Assembly (NCBI RefSeq): GCF_000702425.1 | Contig: NZ_JNIE01000002.1 | Coordinates: 62,001 to 126,000, forward strand | Reading direction: 5' to 3' | Source: Thermocrinis jamiesonii | GTDB lineage: Bacteria > Aquificota > Aquificia > Aquificales > Aquificaceae | DNA: 64,000 bases | In this document: positions 46,545 to 56,328 of the stretch, piece after piece | Position numbering within the stretch: position 1 is the stretch's first letter | How the letters are laid out: every line of letters starts with the position of its first letter | The notes under the pieces: generated by a model | The model's database searches: none | Told to the model about the DNA's origin: nothing | Seen by the model: the letters and a program-made list of their open reading frames with translations, nothing else | Made by a program: the position numbers and the translations under genes

Positions 46545-47839
46545 TTTCCCTCTTCCTTAGACTTAAGCACAAGCTTTATTGGAGAATGTTTTACATTGAG
46601 GTATTCCCTAAGTTTTCTTTCAAAAAACTTTCTGTAATTGCTCTTCCAACCTTCTGGATAGTTTGTGTATAAGACTACGGTAGGAGGTTTTGTGGTTTCT
46701 TGATAAGCAAAGTAAACCTTTACCTCTTTCCCTCGGTAGCTTGGAGGAGCCTTCTCAGAGATGATCTTTTCAACTGCCCTGTTTATGAACGATGTTTTGT
46801 GCTGTTTGCAATAGTCCCTATAAACCACTAAAGCGCTTTCCAAAAGCTCCTCTATTCCTTTGCCTTCCGTTGCTATTGTAAGCACCACCGGTGCATAGTC
46901 TAAAAAGTAAAGCCTTTGCCTTATGTAAGCCTCTGCCTCTTCCTTTTTTAGATCGACAAGGTCAAACTTGTTACCTACTATTACGCATCCCTTGTATCTT
47001 CTTTCTATCAAACTGGCTATCTTTTGATCTTGATGGGTTACTCCCTCCGAAAGGTCCACCACCAAGCAAACCACATCGGACATCTCAATAGCCTTTATGG
47101 CTCTTCCTACTGAGAAGAATTCTACACCATATTCAACCCTTGAAGGCCTTCTAATTCCAGCGGTATCAACGAGTATCAAATACTCCCCTTTGTATTCAAA
47201 AAAGATCTCCACCGCGTCTCTTGTGGTCCCGGCTATGGGAGAAACTATAACCCTGTCACTACCAAGTATGGCATTTACCAAAGAAGACTTTCCCACGTTA
47301 GGCCTACCAACAAAGGACAGCCTTATACCTTCTTGCTGTATAACTTCTTCCCCTTCCGCTACGCAAGAGAAAACACCATCCAAAAGCTCCCCTACGCCTT
47401 TGCCATGCTGTGCAGAGATTGGATAAACCCTTTCAAAACCTAAGCTGTAAAAGTCATAAAGGTTTGACTGTGCAGATTTTGTATCTATCTTATTTACAAC
47501 CAAAAAAACCTTTTTTTTGTGAGGATAAAGCAGTTTTGCTATAGACTGGTCTGCTGATGTAATACCTTCTTTACCGTCAACCACAAAAAGAACCGCATCC
47601 GCTTCCTCCAAAAGTCTCTCTACCCGTTTCCTTATTTCTTTGATTATCTGCTCCTCACTTTCGATGAGCCCACCTGTATCTACCACCTTAAACCTTCTTC
47701 CTTTCCACTCTGCTATTGATTCGATCGCGTCTCGCGTAACGCCTGGCATGCCATGAACTATACTTATCCTTTTGCCCACAATACGATTAAAAAGCGTTGA
47801 CTTTCCTACGTTTGGCCTTCCTACTATAACTATCTTCAC
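46541..47839 (-). CDS. der: Ribosome-associated GTPase Der (EngA)
   Basis: Tandem-GTPase protein needed for 50S assembly. It has 432 residues: first G domain GRPNVGKSTLFNRI (about 7-20), DTGGLIE, NKID; second G domain GRPNVGKSSLVNAI (about 177-190), DTAGIRR, GNKFDL; then a KH-like C-terminal domain (about 350-430). It overlaps nadD and the phosphoesterase gene by 4 bases each. Confidence 0.97.
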   Translation of the reverse strand: MKIVIVGRPNVGKSTLFNRIVGKRISIVHGMPGVTRDAIESIAEWKGRRFKVVDTGGLIESEEQIIKEIRKRVERLLEEADAVLFVVDGKEGITSADQSIAKLLYPHKKKVFLVVNKIDTKSAQSNLYDFYSLGFERVYPISAQHGKGVGELLDGVFSCVAEGEEVIQQEGIRLSFVGRPNVGKSSLVNAILGSDRVIVSPIAGTTRDAVEIFFEYKGEYLILVDTAGIRRPSRVEYGVEFFSVGRAIKAIEMSDVVCLVVDLSEGVTHQDQKIASLIERRYKGCVIVGNKFDLVDLKKEEAEAYIRQRLYFLDYAPVVLTIATEGKGIEELLESALVVYRDYCKQHKTSFINRAVEKIISEKAPPSYRGKEVKVYFAYQETTKPPTVVLYTNYPEGWKSNYRKFFERKLREYLNVKHSPIKLVLKSKEEGK

Positions 47840-48942
47840 TTTTTAACTATATCTATTATAGCTACATCTGGTGGTGCAAGCAGTCTCATAGGTGGTCCTC
47901 CGGTGCCTACCCCTCTGCTTACAAAAAGATAGCTTCCCTTTCCCAAATCCACCCATCCTGCGTTTGCTTCAAAAAGCTTTGGGATTATAAACTTTCCTAC
48001 AGGATAATAAACTCCGCCGTGGGTGTGTCCAGAGAGCATAAGATCAAACATCCCCACAGCCCTTTTATCCAACCTTGGTTTGTGTTTTAACAAAAGTACA
48101 AACTTATCTCTATTTGGAGCATCTTTTAACAGCTCGTATTCGTCTATTGGGCCGATGCATGCGTTAAAGAGTCTGCAGTCGTCATCATCCACACCTGCCA
48201 CCAGCATAAAACCTAAGTCTATTACTTCTCCCCTCAAAAGCTTAAATCCTGCAGATTTGGTAAATTCTACCGCTTGATCCACACCTCTGTAGTATTCATG
48301 ATTGCCAAGAACTGCAAACTTTCCCATAGGTGGGTCCATCTCTGCCAAAGCAACCGCTAAACCGTCTTTCCTCTTCATGTTCCCATCCACCAGATCTCCG
48401 GTGGATACAAGAATGTCAGGCTTGTATGCATTATAGACTTTCCTTATCAGCTCTATTTTATCCATACCCATAACCGGTCCAAGGTGAACGTCCGATATGT
48501 GCATTATCCTTATTCTCTCTAAGGGTAATTTCTCCGTCTCAAGCCTAAAGTGATAGACCCTTAAGTTCAAGGTTTCGTAATAGCTATAGGCGGACAAGCT
48601 AAGGGATAGGATAAACACAAGAATAAGAGTAGCTTTTTTAGAGGGTCTTGGCAAAGGATTTACGCCAAAAACTCGGTGAAGAAATTTAACAAACAATGTA
48701 TAGATGTCAAAAAGAAGGAAAAGCAAAATAAAATACACCAAAAAGCCCATGTATAGTAGGGCAAACAAGCCTACAAAATAGCTAATTGTAGGAGATAGGT
48801 TAGTGTCCGCATACCTCATCAGTAAGGGAGAAAAGTAACCCATTAGGATCACCGGAATAAAAGCAGGATGCCTTAGCTTTAAAAACACGTATAAGTTCAT
48901 AAGAAAGTAGATTCCTAAGAAGGCAAAGATGAACCACCTCAT
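47836..48942 (-). CDS. Membrane-anchored metallophosphoesterase (YaeI/YkuE type)
   Basis: A 368-residue protein. Four helices cover about 1-125. The C-terminal calcineurin-like domain has the metal ligands in ISDVHLGPVMG (about 149), STGDLVDG, LGNHEYYRG, and LSGHTHGGVYYP. Homologues act as UDP-diacylglucosamine or other lipid/nucleotide phosphoesterases; the substrate here is unknown. It overlaps the response regulator and der by 4 bases each. Confidence 0.88.
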   Translation of the reverse strand: MRWFIFAFLGIYFLMNLYVFLKLRHPAFIPVILMGYFSPLLMRYADTNLSPTISYFVGLFALLYMGFLVYFILLFLLFDIYTLFVKFLHRVFGVNPLPRPSKKATLILVFILSLSLSAYSYYETLNLRVYHFRLETEKLPLERIRIMHISDVHLGPVMGMDKIELIRKVYNAYKPDILVSTGDLVDGNMKRKDGLAVALAEMDPPMGKFAVLGNHEYYRGVDQAVEFTKSAGFKLLRGEVIDLGFMLVAGVDDDDCRLFNACIGPIDEYELLKDAPNRDKFVLLLKHKPRLDKRAVGMFDLMLSGHTHGGVYYPVGKFIIPKLFEANAGWVDLGKGSYLFVSRGVGTGGPPMRLLAPPDVAIIDIVKK

Positions 48943-49607
48943 GGTGCTTCTAATTTATAACCCACACCCCTTATGGTTTTTATCCATTCACCTTCCTTAC
49001 CTAACTTTTCCCTTAGGTTTTTTATATGCACATCTATGGTTCTGTCGTAAACTTCTTTTTTTAGCACATACTCAACAAGGTAGTCCCTGCTGATTGGTTT
49101 TTGATAGTTTTCCAAAAGCGCTTTTAAAATTAGGAATTCCGTTTTTGTTAGATTGATTTTCTCATCCCCTCTTTTTACTTCCATCTTTTCTAAATCTACG
49201 CTAAGACTTCCCAAATTGATAACCCCCCCAGTTTTTAAAGTTCCGTATCTTTTTAAAACCGCCTTAACACGAGCCAAGAACTCTTTCACAGAAAATGGTT
49301 TTGTTATGTAATCATCCGCACCAAGCTCAAAACCCTTTAACTTGTCTTCTTCCATACCCTTTGCAGTAAGAAAGATTATGGGTATATCCCTTGTATGAGG
49401 TGAAGATTTTAGAAAGCTTGCTACTCTAAAACCATCCAAAGAGGGAACCATTATGTCTAAAATAAACAGGCTTGGTCTTTCGTCCTTTACCTTTTCCAGA
49501 AGGTCAATTCCTTTATTGAAGCAGATGACAGAAAAACCTTCCTTTTGAAGATGATAGGCCAAGAGCTCAGAAAGATCCTCGTCATCCTCAAGCAGGAAAA
49601 TCTTCAT
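48939..49607 (-). CDS. OmpR/PhoB-type response regulator (orphan)
   Basis: A 222-residue regulator. The receiver domain has the acidic pair EDDED (about 7-11), the phosphorylated Asp in LFILDIMVPSLDGF (about 51), Thr in IIFLTAK and Lys in DYITKPF. The C-terminal winged helix (about 128-220) has NLTKTEFLILKALLEN and the recognition helix YDRTIDVHIKNLREKLG. No histidine kinase is encoded nearby. It overlaps pycB by 4 bases and the phosphoesterase by 4, an unusual place for a regulator. Confidence 0.93.
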   Translation of the reverse strand: MKIFLLEDDEDLSELLAYHLQKEGFSVICFNKGIDLLEKVKDERPSLFILDIMVPSLDGFRVASFLKSSPHTRDIPIIFLTAKGMEEDKLKGFELGADDYITKPFSVKEFLARVKAVLKRYGTLKTGGVINLGSLSVDLEKMEVKRGDEKINLTKTEFLILKALLENYQKPISRDYLVEYVLKKEVYDRTIDVHIKNLREKLGKEGEWIKTIRGVGYKLEAP

Positions 49608-51442
49608 GCTTTGGGCCTAATTTTTACCACCACCTCGTCTGGATTTATGGTCTCTCCTACTCGGGCAAACACTTCTTCCACAATACCTTCTATGGGTGAA
49701 TAGACTTCGTTTTCCATCTTCATTGCCTCCACCACAAACAGCACATCCCCTTCTTTTACCTCATTGCCAGGCTTAACCTTTATGCTCACTATCTTACCCG
49801 ATATTGGTGAGGCTACATCTCCAAGTCCCACAGGTTTAGGTCTTTTGGGTTTTACTTCTGTGCCAAGTGTGTAAATGTCTCCGCTTACCATAGTGTCAGG
49901 CGCCAATTCTCTTATGGGCTTTAGTAAAACTTCCTCCAACCTTCCATCTAATCTTATAAAGAATGGTCTTCCTTCTTGGGTAGGCTCTCCCCTTCCTGCT
50001 ATCTGCACGTGATACTGCTCTCCATGAACTGTGATCATAAACTCAATGGGTATGTTTTCTCTTTTTTCTTCTACCATGTTCAGCTCAGGTATGTATGGCT
50101 CACCTTTTTCTCTCCACTCAAAGAACTCCTTTGCGACCAAGGGGAAAAGGGCGTAAGAAAGTATGTCTTCCTCACTTTTTGCTCCAGCTTCTATTGCCTC
50201 CTGCCTTATTTTGTCCAACTCTGGTTCTAAAAGATCGGCCGGTCTTATGTGATAAACTGGTTCTTCATCTCCAAGGATCTTTTTAAGCACATCTTCCTTT
50301 ATTGGTGCAGGTGGTCTGCCGTATAAACCTTTTACGTAATCTTTAACCTCTTTGGTAACTACCTTATACCTTTCGCCGTGAAGCACGTTTAAAAAGGCTT
50401 GAGATCCTACTATTTGACTGGTGGGTGTTACCAAAGGTGGATAGCCAAGGTCCTCCCTGACCCTTATTACCTCTTCTAAAACTTCCTGTAGCTTTTCTTC
50501 CATACCCTGCTCTTTAAGTTGGCTTATAAAGTTGCTTATCATCCCCCCTGGTATCTGATGCAAAAGCACACCCACATCAGGATAAGGTGGTAGCACATCG
50601 TATTTTTTGTATTTTGTTCTGATCTTTGCAAAAAGGTCTCCCGCTTTTTTGTAAAGTTTTTCATTCACATCCACCTTATAGCCAAACTCCCTCAGAACGT
50701 ATATCATTGTCTCCCCTGCGGGATGGGAAGTTTGGGAGGCCAAAGAGTAAAAAGCGGTATCTATCATGTCTGCACCCGCTTCCACACCCTTTAGCTGAGC
50801 CATCTCCGCCAAGCTTGCAGTAGTCTGAGTATGAAGATGGACTGGATATTTTGGAAACTCGGACTTTAAAGCACTTACCAACTCATAACACACCTTTGGA
50901 GACAATAAACCCGCTTGATCTTTTATAGAAATTATATCTATTCCCATATCCACAAGTTCTCTTGCAATATTTACGTAATACTCCACACTATGAACTGGGC
51001 TTATTGTATAAGACAGTACACCCTTCACTATAGCTCCCACCTTTTTGGCAGTTTCTATAGCTTTTCTTAGGTTTCTGGTATCGTTGAGGGCGTCAAATAT
51101 TCTAAAGACCTCTATGCCGTTGTCGTAAGCCTTCTTAACAAAAGACTCTACCACATCGTCTGGATAGTGCCTATACCCAACTATATTTTGGCCTCTTAAA
51201 AGCATCTCAAGCTTTGTGTTAGGTGCGCGCTCTTTGAATTTTCTTAAACGCTCCCAAGGGTCCTCTTTGAGATACCTAAGGCACACATCAAAGGTAGCCC
51301 CTCCCCAAACTTCCAAGGAATAAAAGCCGCATTTATCAAGTATTTCCACGATTTCGAGCATATCTTCTGTTCTTACCCTTGTAGCAAGCAAAGACTGAAT
51401 GCCATCCCTCAAAGATACGTCCGTTATTTCTATTTTCCTCAT
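49604..51442 (-). CDS. pycB: Pyruvate carboxylase subunit B / oxaloacetate decarboxylase alpha-like
   Basis: A 612-residue biotin-dependent carboxyltransferase. The TIM barrel opens with TDVSLRDGIQSLLATRVRTEDM and EVWGGATFDVCLRYL. The C-terminal biotinyl domain carries VEAMKMENE (about 577). It is a paralogue of CfiA but shorter, with a different start and VSLRDGIQS in place of LTPRDGQQC, so pyruvate carboxylation to oxaloacetate is more likely. Decarboxylase beta/gamma pump genes are not adjacent. A biotin carboxylase partner must be encoded elsewhere. It follows rimM by 9 bases. Confidence 0.88.
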   Translation of the reverse strand: MRKIEITDVSLRDGIQSLLATRVRTEDMLEIVEILDKCGFYSLEVWGGATFDVCLRYLKEDPWERLRKFKERAPNTKLEMLLRGQNIVGYRHYPDDVVESFVKKAYDNGIEVFRIFDALNDTRNLRKAIETAKKVGAIVKGVLSYTISPVHSVEYYVNIARELVDMGIDIISIKDQAGLLSPKVCYELVSALKSEFPKYPVHLHTQTTASLAEMAQLKGVEAGADMIDTAFYSLASQTSHPAGETMIYVLREFGYKVDVNEKLYKKAGDLFAKIRTKYKKYDVLPPYPDVGVLLHQIPGGMISNFISQLKEQGMEEKLQEVLEEVIRVREDLGYPPLVTPTSQIVGSQAFLNVLHGERYKVVTKEVKDYVKGLYGRPPAPIKEDVLKKILGDEEPVYHIRPADLLEPELDKIRQEAIEAGAKSEEDILSYALFPLVAKEFFEWREKGEPYIPELNMVEEKRENIPIEFMITVHGEQYHVQIAGRGEPTQEGRPFFIRLDGRLEEVLLKPIRELAPDTMVSGDIYTLGTEVKPKRPKPVGLGDVASPISGKIVSIKVKPGNEVKEGDVLFVVEAMKMENEVYSPIEGIVEEVFARVGETINPDEVVVKIRPKA

Positions 51443-51451
51443 CGGGAAAAA

Positions 51452-51961
51452 TTATAAATCAAACAGTTCCTTTAGCATATCTGCAACAACCAAATACCCC
51501 TCATCAGGTTTAACTTCTAAAACAAACACTTTTGTAAAGGGAATAAGCACCTTTCCGCCATTTACTTCAAGATATACATTATCCTTAACCTCCACAACAC
51601 CGCTAACCCTTCCCAAATATTCACCACTATTACTCCTAACTTCTAAACCTTCCAATTCAAAAAAGTAATACTCTCCCTCCTTTCTCTTAGGGAGATCTTC
51701 TTGCGGAAGAAAAATCTTGGCACCTATAAACTTTTTTGCCCCTTCCTGGCTATCAACCCCCTTTAGCTTTAAAACAACCCATTTTTTCCCATGTGCTTTC
51801 AGCTTTTCAACTTCAAAAGGGACATAATCGCCACCTTTTTTCTTGAAAAAGATCCTTTTTATACCTTTCCACTCTTTTGGAGGCAGATAGGTTTCCACCT
51901 TAAGCTCTTGGTTCAAACCAAAGGTACTTGTCACTCTACCCACAACTATGAAATTTTCCAT
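51452..51961 (-). CDS. rimM: Ribosome maturation factor RimM
   Basis: A 169-residue factor for 30S maturation. The RimM N domain begins VVGRVTSTFGLNQELKVETY, and the PRC-barrel C domain has YYFFELEGLEV, GRVSGVVEVKDNVYLEV and LIPFTKVFVLEV. It opens the six-gene unit to nadD. A TATAAT (51995-52000, minus strand) lies 33 bases before the ATG. The usual neighbours rpsP and trmD are absent. Confidence 0.92.
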   Translation of the reverse strand: MENFIVVGRVTSTFGLNQELKVETYLPPKEWKGIKRIFFKKKGGDYVPFEVEKLKAHGKKWVVLKLKGVDSQEGAKKFIGAKIFLPQEDLPKRKEGEYYFFELEGLEVRSNSGEYLGRVSGVVEVKDNVYLEVNGGKVLIPFTKVFVLEVKPDEGYLVVADMLKELFDL

Positions 51962-52015
51962 ACCGAGCTTGCAACACCTAAGTACATTGTTTAAATTATA
52001 GAACGAGGTGCTTTT

Positions 52016-53122
52016 ATGTTAAAGCGGTTGAAAATAGGAAAGATAGAACTGGAAGTTCCCATAATACAGGGTGGTATGGGGGTTGGTTTGTCGTGGGAAA
52101 GGTTAGCGGGTGCTGTTGCAAGGGAAGGTGCAATGGGTGTTATATCCGCAGTTGGCACTGGATATAGGTTTCCTGAGATGGTTAAAAGGGATAAATTCGG
52201 AAGACCGATAGGTTCAATATACACTCACAGCAAAGAAGCCCTAACACTGATGATAAAAAAGGCAAAGGAAATCTCTCAAGGCAAGGGTGCCATCGGGGTT
52301 AATATCCTTTACGCAATAACCGACTATGGCAGAGTGTTACAAGACGCAATAGAAGCAGGAGCTGATGCGATCATAACCGGTGCGGGATTGCCCCTTAGAA
52401 TGCCCGAGTATGCTCAGGGTGCAGATGTGGCGCTTATACCCATAGTTTCCTCTGCAAGGGCTTTAAACTTGATATGCAGAACTTGGGAGAAAAAATACAA
52501 AAGATTACCCGATGCAGTTATTTTAGAAGGTCCAAAATCTGGGGGGCATCAAGGTTTTAAATATGAAGAGTGTTTTATGCAGGAGTATCAGCTGGAAAAC
52601 CTTTTTCCTTCGGTGTTGGAAGAGAGTAAAAAATGGGGCAACATTCCTGTAATAGTAGCAGGTGGTATTTGGAGCTATAAGGATATAGTGTGGTATATGG
52701 AGAGAGGAGCAAGTGGGGTGCAAATTGCGACGCGTTTTATTGCTACGGTGGAGTGTGATGCACCTGACATTTACAAAGATGTCATTCTGAAGGCTGAAGA
52801 AGAAGATATAATACTCTTTAAATCTCCCGTAGGGTATCCCCTTAGGGTGGTAAAAACGCCTTTTATAGAAAGACTCTTGCTTGGATACAACGGTTGGAAT
52901 GGATGTATATCCCATTGTGTGATGCCTTGCAACAAAGGTGAAGAGGCAAAAAAAGTTGGCTTTTGTATAGCAGACAGGTTGGGTGCAGCATGGCTTGGCA
53001 ACTATGAAGAGGGGATATTCATAAGTGGGGCAAACGGACATCTACTGAAAAAACAGGGTATAATAACAGTAAAAGAGTTAATAGAAATCCTAACTGGAAA
53101 AAGGGAAGACCCTACGTTATGA
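52016..53122 (+). CDS. Nitronate monooxygenase-like flavin oxidoreductase with a cysteine cluster
   Basis: A 368-residue TIM-barrel FMN protein of the nitronate monooxygenase/FabK group. It has PIIQGGMGVGLSWERLAGAVA (about 15-35), IITGAGLPLRMPEYA, ILEGPKSGGHQG (about 171-182) and IPVIVAGGIWSYKDI. FabK-type enoyl reductases are similar, so the substrate is uncertain. Cys297, 301, 305 and 317 (C-x3-C-x3-C-x11-C) could hold an iron-sulfur cluster. GAGGTG lies 5 bases before the ATG. trxB follows after 121 bases. Confidence 0.85.
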   Translation: MLKRLKIGKIELEVPIIQGGMGVGLSWERLAGAVAREGAMGVISAVGTGYRFPEMVKRDKFGRPIGSIYTHSKEALTLMIKKAKEISQGKGAIGVNILYAITDYGRVLQDAIEAGADAIITGAGLPLRMPEYAQGADVALIPIVSSARALNLICRTWEKKYKRLPDAVILEGPKSGGHQGFKYEECFMQEYQLENLFPSVLEESKKWGNIPVIVAGGIWSYKDIVWYMERGASGVQIATRFIATVECDAPDIYKDVILKAEEEDIILFKSPVGYPLRVVKTPFIERLLLGYNGWNGCISHCVMPCNKGEEAKKVGFCIADRLGAAWLGNYEEGIFISGANGHLLKKQGIITVKELIEILTGKREDPTL

Positions 53123-53243
53123 TGAAGCCTGCCCTGCCAAGTGGGAGGAGGGCGAAAAAACCTTAAAGCCTTCTCCAGAATTGGTAGGAAGGGTATATGA
53201 AGCACTCAAAGTCTGATTATATTTATAACTTTGGAGGAAAAAA

Positions 53244-54215
53244 ATGGAGCTCACGCTTAACTTCAACACAGATGAAATATACGATGTTATTATCATAGGT
53301 GCCGGTCCTGCCGGCTCCTCCGCAGCAATATACACCGCAAGGGCTGGACTTTCTACACTTGTGCTTTACAGAGCGGAAGCGGACGGTGCTCTTGGAGTAA
53401 CACAGCAAATAGAAAACTATCCAGGCATAAGGGGACCTTTGTCAGGCTATGAACTTTTAAAGTTAATGAGAGATCACGCAAAGGACTTTGGTGCTAAGTT
53501 TGTAAGAGGTAAGGTGATCGCTACGGACCTTCTGGGTGATATCAAGAAGGTATACACCATAGACGGAAGGGAGTTTAAGGGTAGGGCAGTGATAATTGCT
53601 TCCGGTGCTATGGAGAGAACGAACAAATACAAAGGCGAAGAGGAGTTCTTAGGAAAGGGTGTGTCTTACTGTGGCGTGTGTGATGCAGCCTTTTTCAAAG
53701 GAAAGCCGGTGGCGGTCGTTGGAGAGGATGACTATGCTTTGGAGGAAACGGAGTTTATAAGCAGGTTTGCCAGTAAAATATACTTGGTGGTTCCTTCTTC
53801 AAGGATAAAGGCACCGCCAGAGATTGTGGAAGAGATAAAGTCCAATCCGAAGGTGGAGGTGCTGATACACCACAGGGTCCTTGAGATAGTTGGCACATCC
53901 TTTGTAGAAGGTTTGGATGTGCAAAATATAGAAACAAAAGAAAAGAAACGTCTTGAAGTGGATGGTGTATTTATATTCTTGGGTGGAAACAAGCCCTCTG
54001 TGGACTTTTTGATGAACCAAGTAGAGATGACCGATGGAGACTGTATAGTGGTAAATGAGGAGATGATGACCTCTGTGCCCGGCGTGTTTGCAGCAGGGGA
54101 CGTGCTTTGCACAAACATAAAACAGGCAGTTATAGCCGCTGCAGATGGGGTTAAGGCTGCATTGGCGGTTGATAAATACTTAAACAAAAAGTCCAAGATA
54201 ACAGCCCAATGGTAA
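53244..54215 (+). CDS. trxB: Thioredoxin reductase-like FAD/NAD(P) oxidoreductase
   Basis: A 323-residue flavoprotein. It has the FAD motif IIIGAGPAGSSAAIYTARAG (about 16-35), the redox-active CGVC (YCGVCDAAFF, about 140-149), the second nucleotide motif AVVGEDDYALEE (about 156) and the FAD segment GVFAAGDVLC. The NAD(P) motif is altered, GxDxxA where GGGDSA is usual. The partner thioredoxin is not in the window. GGAGG lies 7 bases before the ATG. Confidence 0.9.
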   Translation: MELTLNFNTDEIYDVIIIGAGPAGSSAAIYTARAGLSTLVLYRAEADGALGVTQQIENYPGIRGPLSGYELLKLMRDHAKDFGAKFVRGKVIATDLLGDIKKVYTIDGREFKGRAVIIASGAMERTNKYKGEEEFLGKGVSYCGVCDAAFFKGKPVAVVGEDDYALEETEFISRFASKIYLVVPSSRIKAPPEIVEEIKSNPKVEVLIHHRVLEIVGTSFVEGLDVQNIETKEKKRLEVDGVFIFLGGNKPSVDFLMNQVEMTDGDCIVVNEEMMTSVPGVFAAGDVLCTNIKQAVIAAADGVKAALAVDKYLNKKSKITAQW

Positions 54216-54286
54216 AGAGTTTGGAATTAGTGCGTAAGCAATCATTCGCAATAAACGAGCCAAGCAATCCCAAGCCTCAATGGTAA

Positions 54287-55564
54287 ATGTTTGTTAAAAT
54301 TCTTCCGGAGGATGTAAGAGCCAAGATTTCCGCTGGAGAAGTTATAGAAAGCCCCCTGGATTGTGTAAAAGAGCTTGTAGAGAACGCACTTGATGCGCAG
54401 GCAAATAGGATAGAAGTAGAAATAATAAAAGGAGGTAAAAGATACATATCTGTAAAAGATGACGGCGTCGGCATACACCCAGAGGACTTGCCAAAGGTTA
54501 TTCTCCCCTTTTCCACAAGCAAAATTGAAAGCTTTGAGGACATTATGTCCCTTAAGACCTACGGCTTTAGGGGAGAAGCTCTTTATGCCATAGCTCAGGT
54601 CAGCAAACTTAACATAAGCTCCAGGTTCTACAAAGAAGAAAAAGGCTATGAGATGAAAGTAGAGGGTGGTAAAGTTCTTTCTGTTAGGGAAAAGGGTATG
54701 CCCGTAGGAACAAAGGTTGAGATCTATGATCTTTTTTACAATTTGCCCGTGCGACAGAGATTCTTAAAGAAAGAAGACACAGAAAGAGCAAGAATACTGC
54801 GCCTTTTGAAAGACTATGCAATAGCAAAACCACAGATAGCCCTTAGAGTCATCAGCGATGGAAAAGAGATTCTAAACCTCCCACCTGCTAAGGATACTAA
54901 GGAGCGCTTGGAAGATTTGTACAATACAAAGTTTGAAGAGCGGGAGTTGAAAGGGTACGGGATAGAGGTGCGCCTGTTTGTGTCTTTGTCCCAAAAGAGG
55001 GGAGATTTAAAGCTCTTTATCAACTCAAGGCCCGTCCAAAACAGGGGTCTTTTGGAATATCTGAGAAGAGCAGTAGGGCACAGAAGGATAGCTTTCTGTT
55101 TTTTGGATGTGCCCCCCTTTATGCTGGACATAAACGTCCATCCAAAAAAAGCGGAAGTGCGCCTAATTCAGGAAGGAAAGGTAAAAGAACTTTTGGGTGA
55201 GCTTTTAAAAAAGCAAAAAGTTTATGTGCCTTCCCTTGCCCAAGAGGAGTGTAAATACCTTGCTGAACCTGAACTGGTGGGAATAATAGATGATACAATA
55301 TTGGTGGTAAAATGGATAGAAAGTCTTTACTTTATAGACCAACATCTTTTGGCTGAGAGGATAAACTACGAGATGGGTTTTTCTTCGGATAAAGCTTGCA
55401 AAACTGCAGTAAAAGGTGGAGAAAAGCTCTCTTTTGTCCAAATCAACGGTTTATTGAAAAAGTGGGTGGAGCTAAACAATCCTCACACCTGCCCGCACGG
55501 AAGACCTCTATACTACAGAATACCGCTTAAAGAGATCTACCAGCAGATAGGAAGGAAGCTGTGA
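54287..55564 (+). CDS. mutL: DNA mismatch repair protein MutL (short form with endonuclease motif)
   Basis: A 425-residue MutL, well below the 600 or so of many bacteria. The GHKL ATPase has [16 protein letters not shown] (about 29-44), DDGVGI and YGFRGEAL. The C-terminal part keeps the nicking motif [12 protein letters not shown], close to DQHA(X)2E(X)4E, plus [10 protein letters not shown] and CPHGRP. So it should nick DNA itself, as in species lacking MutH. The linker is very short. The start lacks a Shine-Dalgarno sequence. It overlaps hisF by one base. Confidence 0.96.
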   Translation: MFVKILPEDVRAKISAGEVIESPLDCVKELVENALDAQANRIEVEIIKGGKRYISVKDDGVGIHPEDLPKVILPFSTSKIESFEDIMSLKTYGFRGEALYAIAQVSKLNISSRFYKEEKGYEMKVEGGKVLSVREKGMPVGTKVEIYDLFYNLPVRQRFLKKEDTERARILRLLKDYAIAKPQIALRVISDGKEILNLPPAKDTKERLEDLYNTKFEERELKGYGIEVRLFVSLSQKRGDLKLFINSRPVQNRGLLEYLRRAVGHRRIAFCFLDVPPFMLDINVHPKKAEVRLIQEGKVKELLGELLKKQKVYVPSLAQEECKYLAEPELVGIIDDTILVVKWIESLYFIDQHLLAERINYEMGFSSDKACKTAVKGGEKLSFVQINGLLKKWVELNNPHTCPHGRPLYYRIPLKEIYQQIGRKL

Positions 55565-56328
55565 TGCTTGCAAAGAGGATCATTCCGTGCTTAGACGTGG
55601 ATAGGGGAAGGGTGGTAAAAGGTGTAAAGTTTCAAAATTTAAGGGATGCGGGGGATCCGGTGGAAGCAGCAAAGAGTTATGAAGATCAGGGGGCTGACGA
55701 GTTGGTCTTTTTGGATATAAGTGCGTCCGCAGAAGGAAGGAAGATCTTAATAGACGTAGTAAAAAACGTTGCGGAAACTGTCTTTATGCCTTTTACTGTT
55801 GGAGGAGGAATAGCGTCCTTGGAGGACATAAGAAAGCTTTTGGAGGCTGGCGCGGACAAAGTTTCTATCAACACTTCTGCGGTTAAAAACCCTCAGCTTA
55901 TTTACGAATCTGCCAAAAGGTTTGGCTCCCAGTGTATAGTTATAGCAATAGATGCCAAAAGGTCTGGTAAAGGATGGGAGGTTTACATTCATGGAGGAAG
56001 GACGCCCACGGGTTTGGATGTGGTAGAGTGGGCAAAAAGGGTAGAAAGCTTGGGTGCAGGTGAGATCCTTCTAACCTCTATGGATGCGGACGGAACGAAG
56101 AGGGGTTATGATATAGAGCTCAACAGGGCGGTGTCTGAGGCTGTAAGAATACCAGTAATAGCTTCCGGTGGTGCGGGTAATATGGAGCACTTTTATGAGG
56201 TGTTTTCCCAATCTAAGGTAGATGCAGCCCTTGCTGCCTCTTTGTTCCACTTCAAAGAGGTAAGCATTCCAGAGCTGAAAAAGTATCTCAAAAGCAGAGG
56301 AATAAACGTGAGGTTAGCTCATGTTTGA
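55564..56328 (+). CDS. hisF: Imidazole glycerol phosphate synthase, cyclase subunit
   Basis: TIM-barrel synthase that uses ammonia from HisH to form imidazole glycerol phosphate and AICAR. It has 254 residues from ATG 55564 ([20 protein letters not shown]), with the catalytic Asp residues in LDVDRGR and [11 protein letters not shown], and the phosphate loop IASGGAGN. Its ATG overlaps the mutL TGA (TGATG). A GTG one codon earlier is less likely. It overlaps the Nudix gene by 8 bases. Confidence 0.97.
   Translation: MLAKRIIPCLDVDRGRVVKGVKFQNLRDAGDPVEAAKSYEDQGADELVFLDISASAEGRKILIDVVKNVAETVFMPFTVGGGIASLEDIRKLLEAGADKVSINTSAVKNPQLIYESAKRFGSQCIVIAIDAKRSGKGWEVYIHGGRTPTGLDVVEWAKRVESLGAGEILLTSMDADGTKRGYDIELNRAVSEAVRIPVIASGGAGNMEHFYEVFSQSKVDAALAASLFHFKEVSIPELKKYLKSRGINVRLAHV

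Noticed and set aside
52523-53041. A 172-codon minus-strand frame inside the flavin oxidoreductase gene
   Set aside because: It is antisense to a well-supported enzyme, with Tyr/Phe/His-rich composition typical of a shadow frame.
53119-53166. A 15-codon frame (MMKPALPSGRRAKKP) overlapping the oxidoreductase stop
   Set aside because: It is too short and has no conserved feature. The ATGA overlap alone is not enough.
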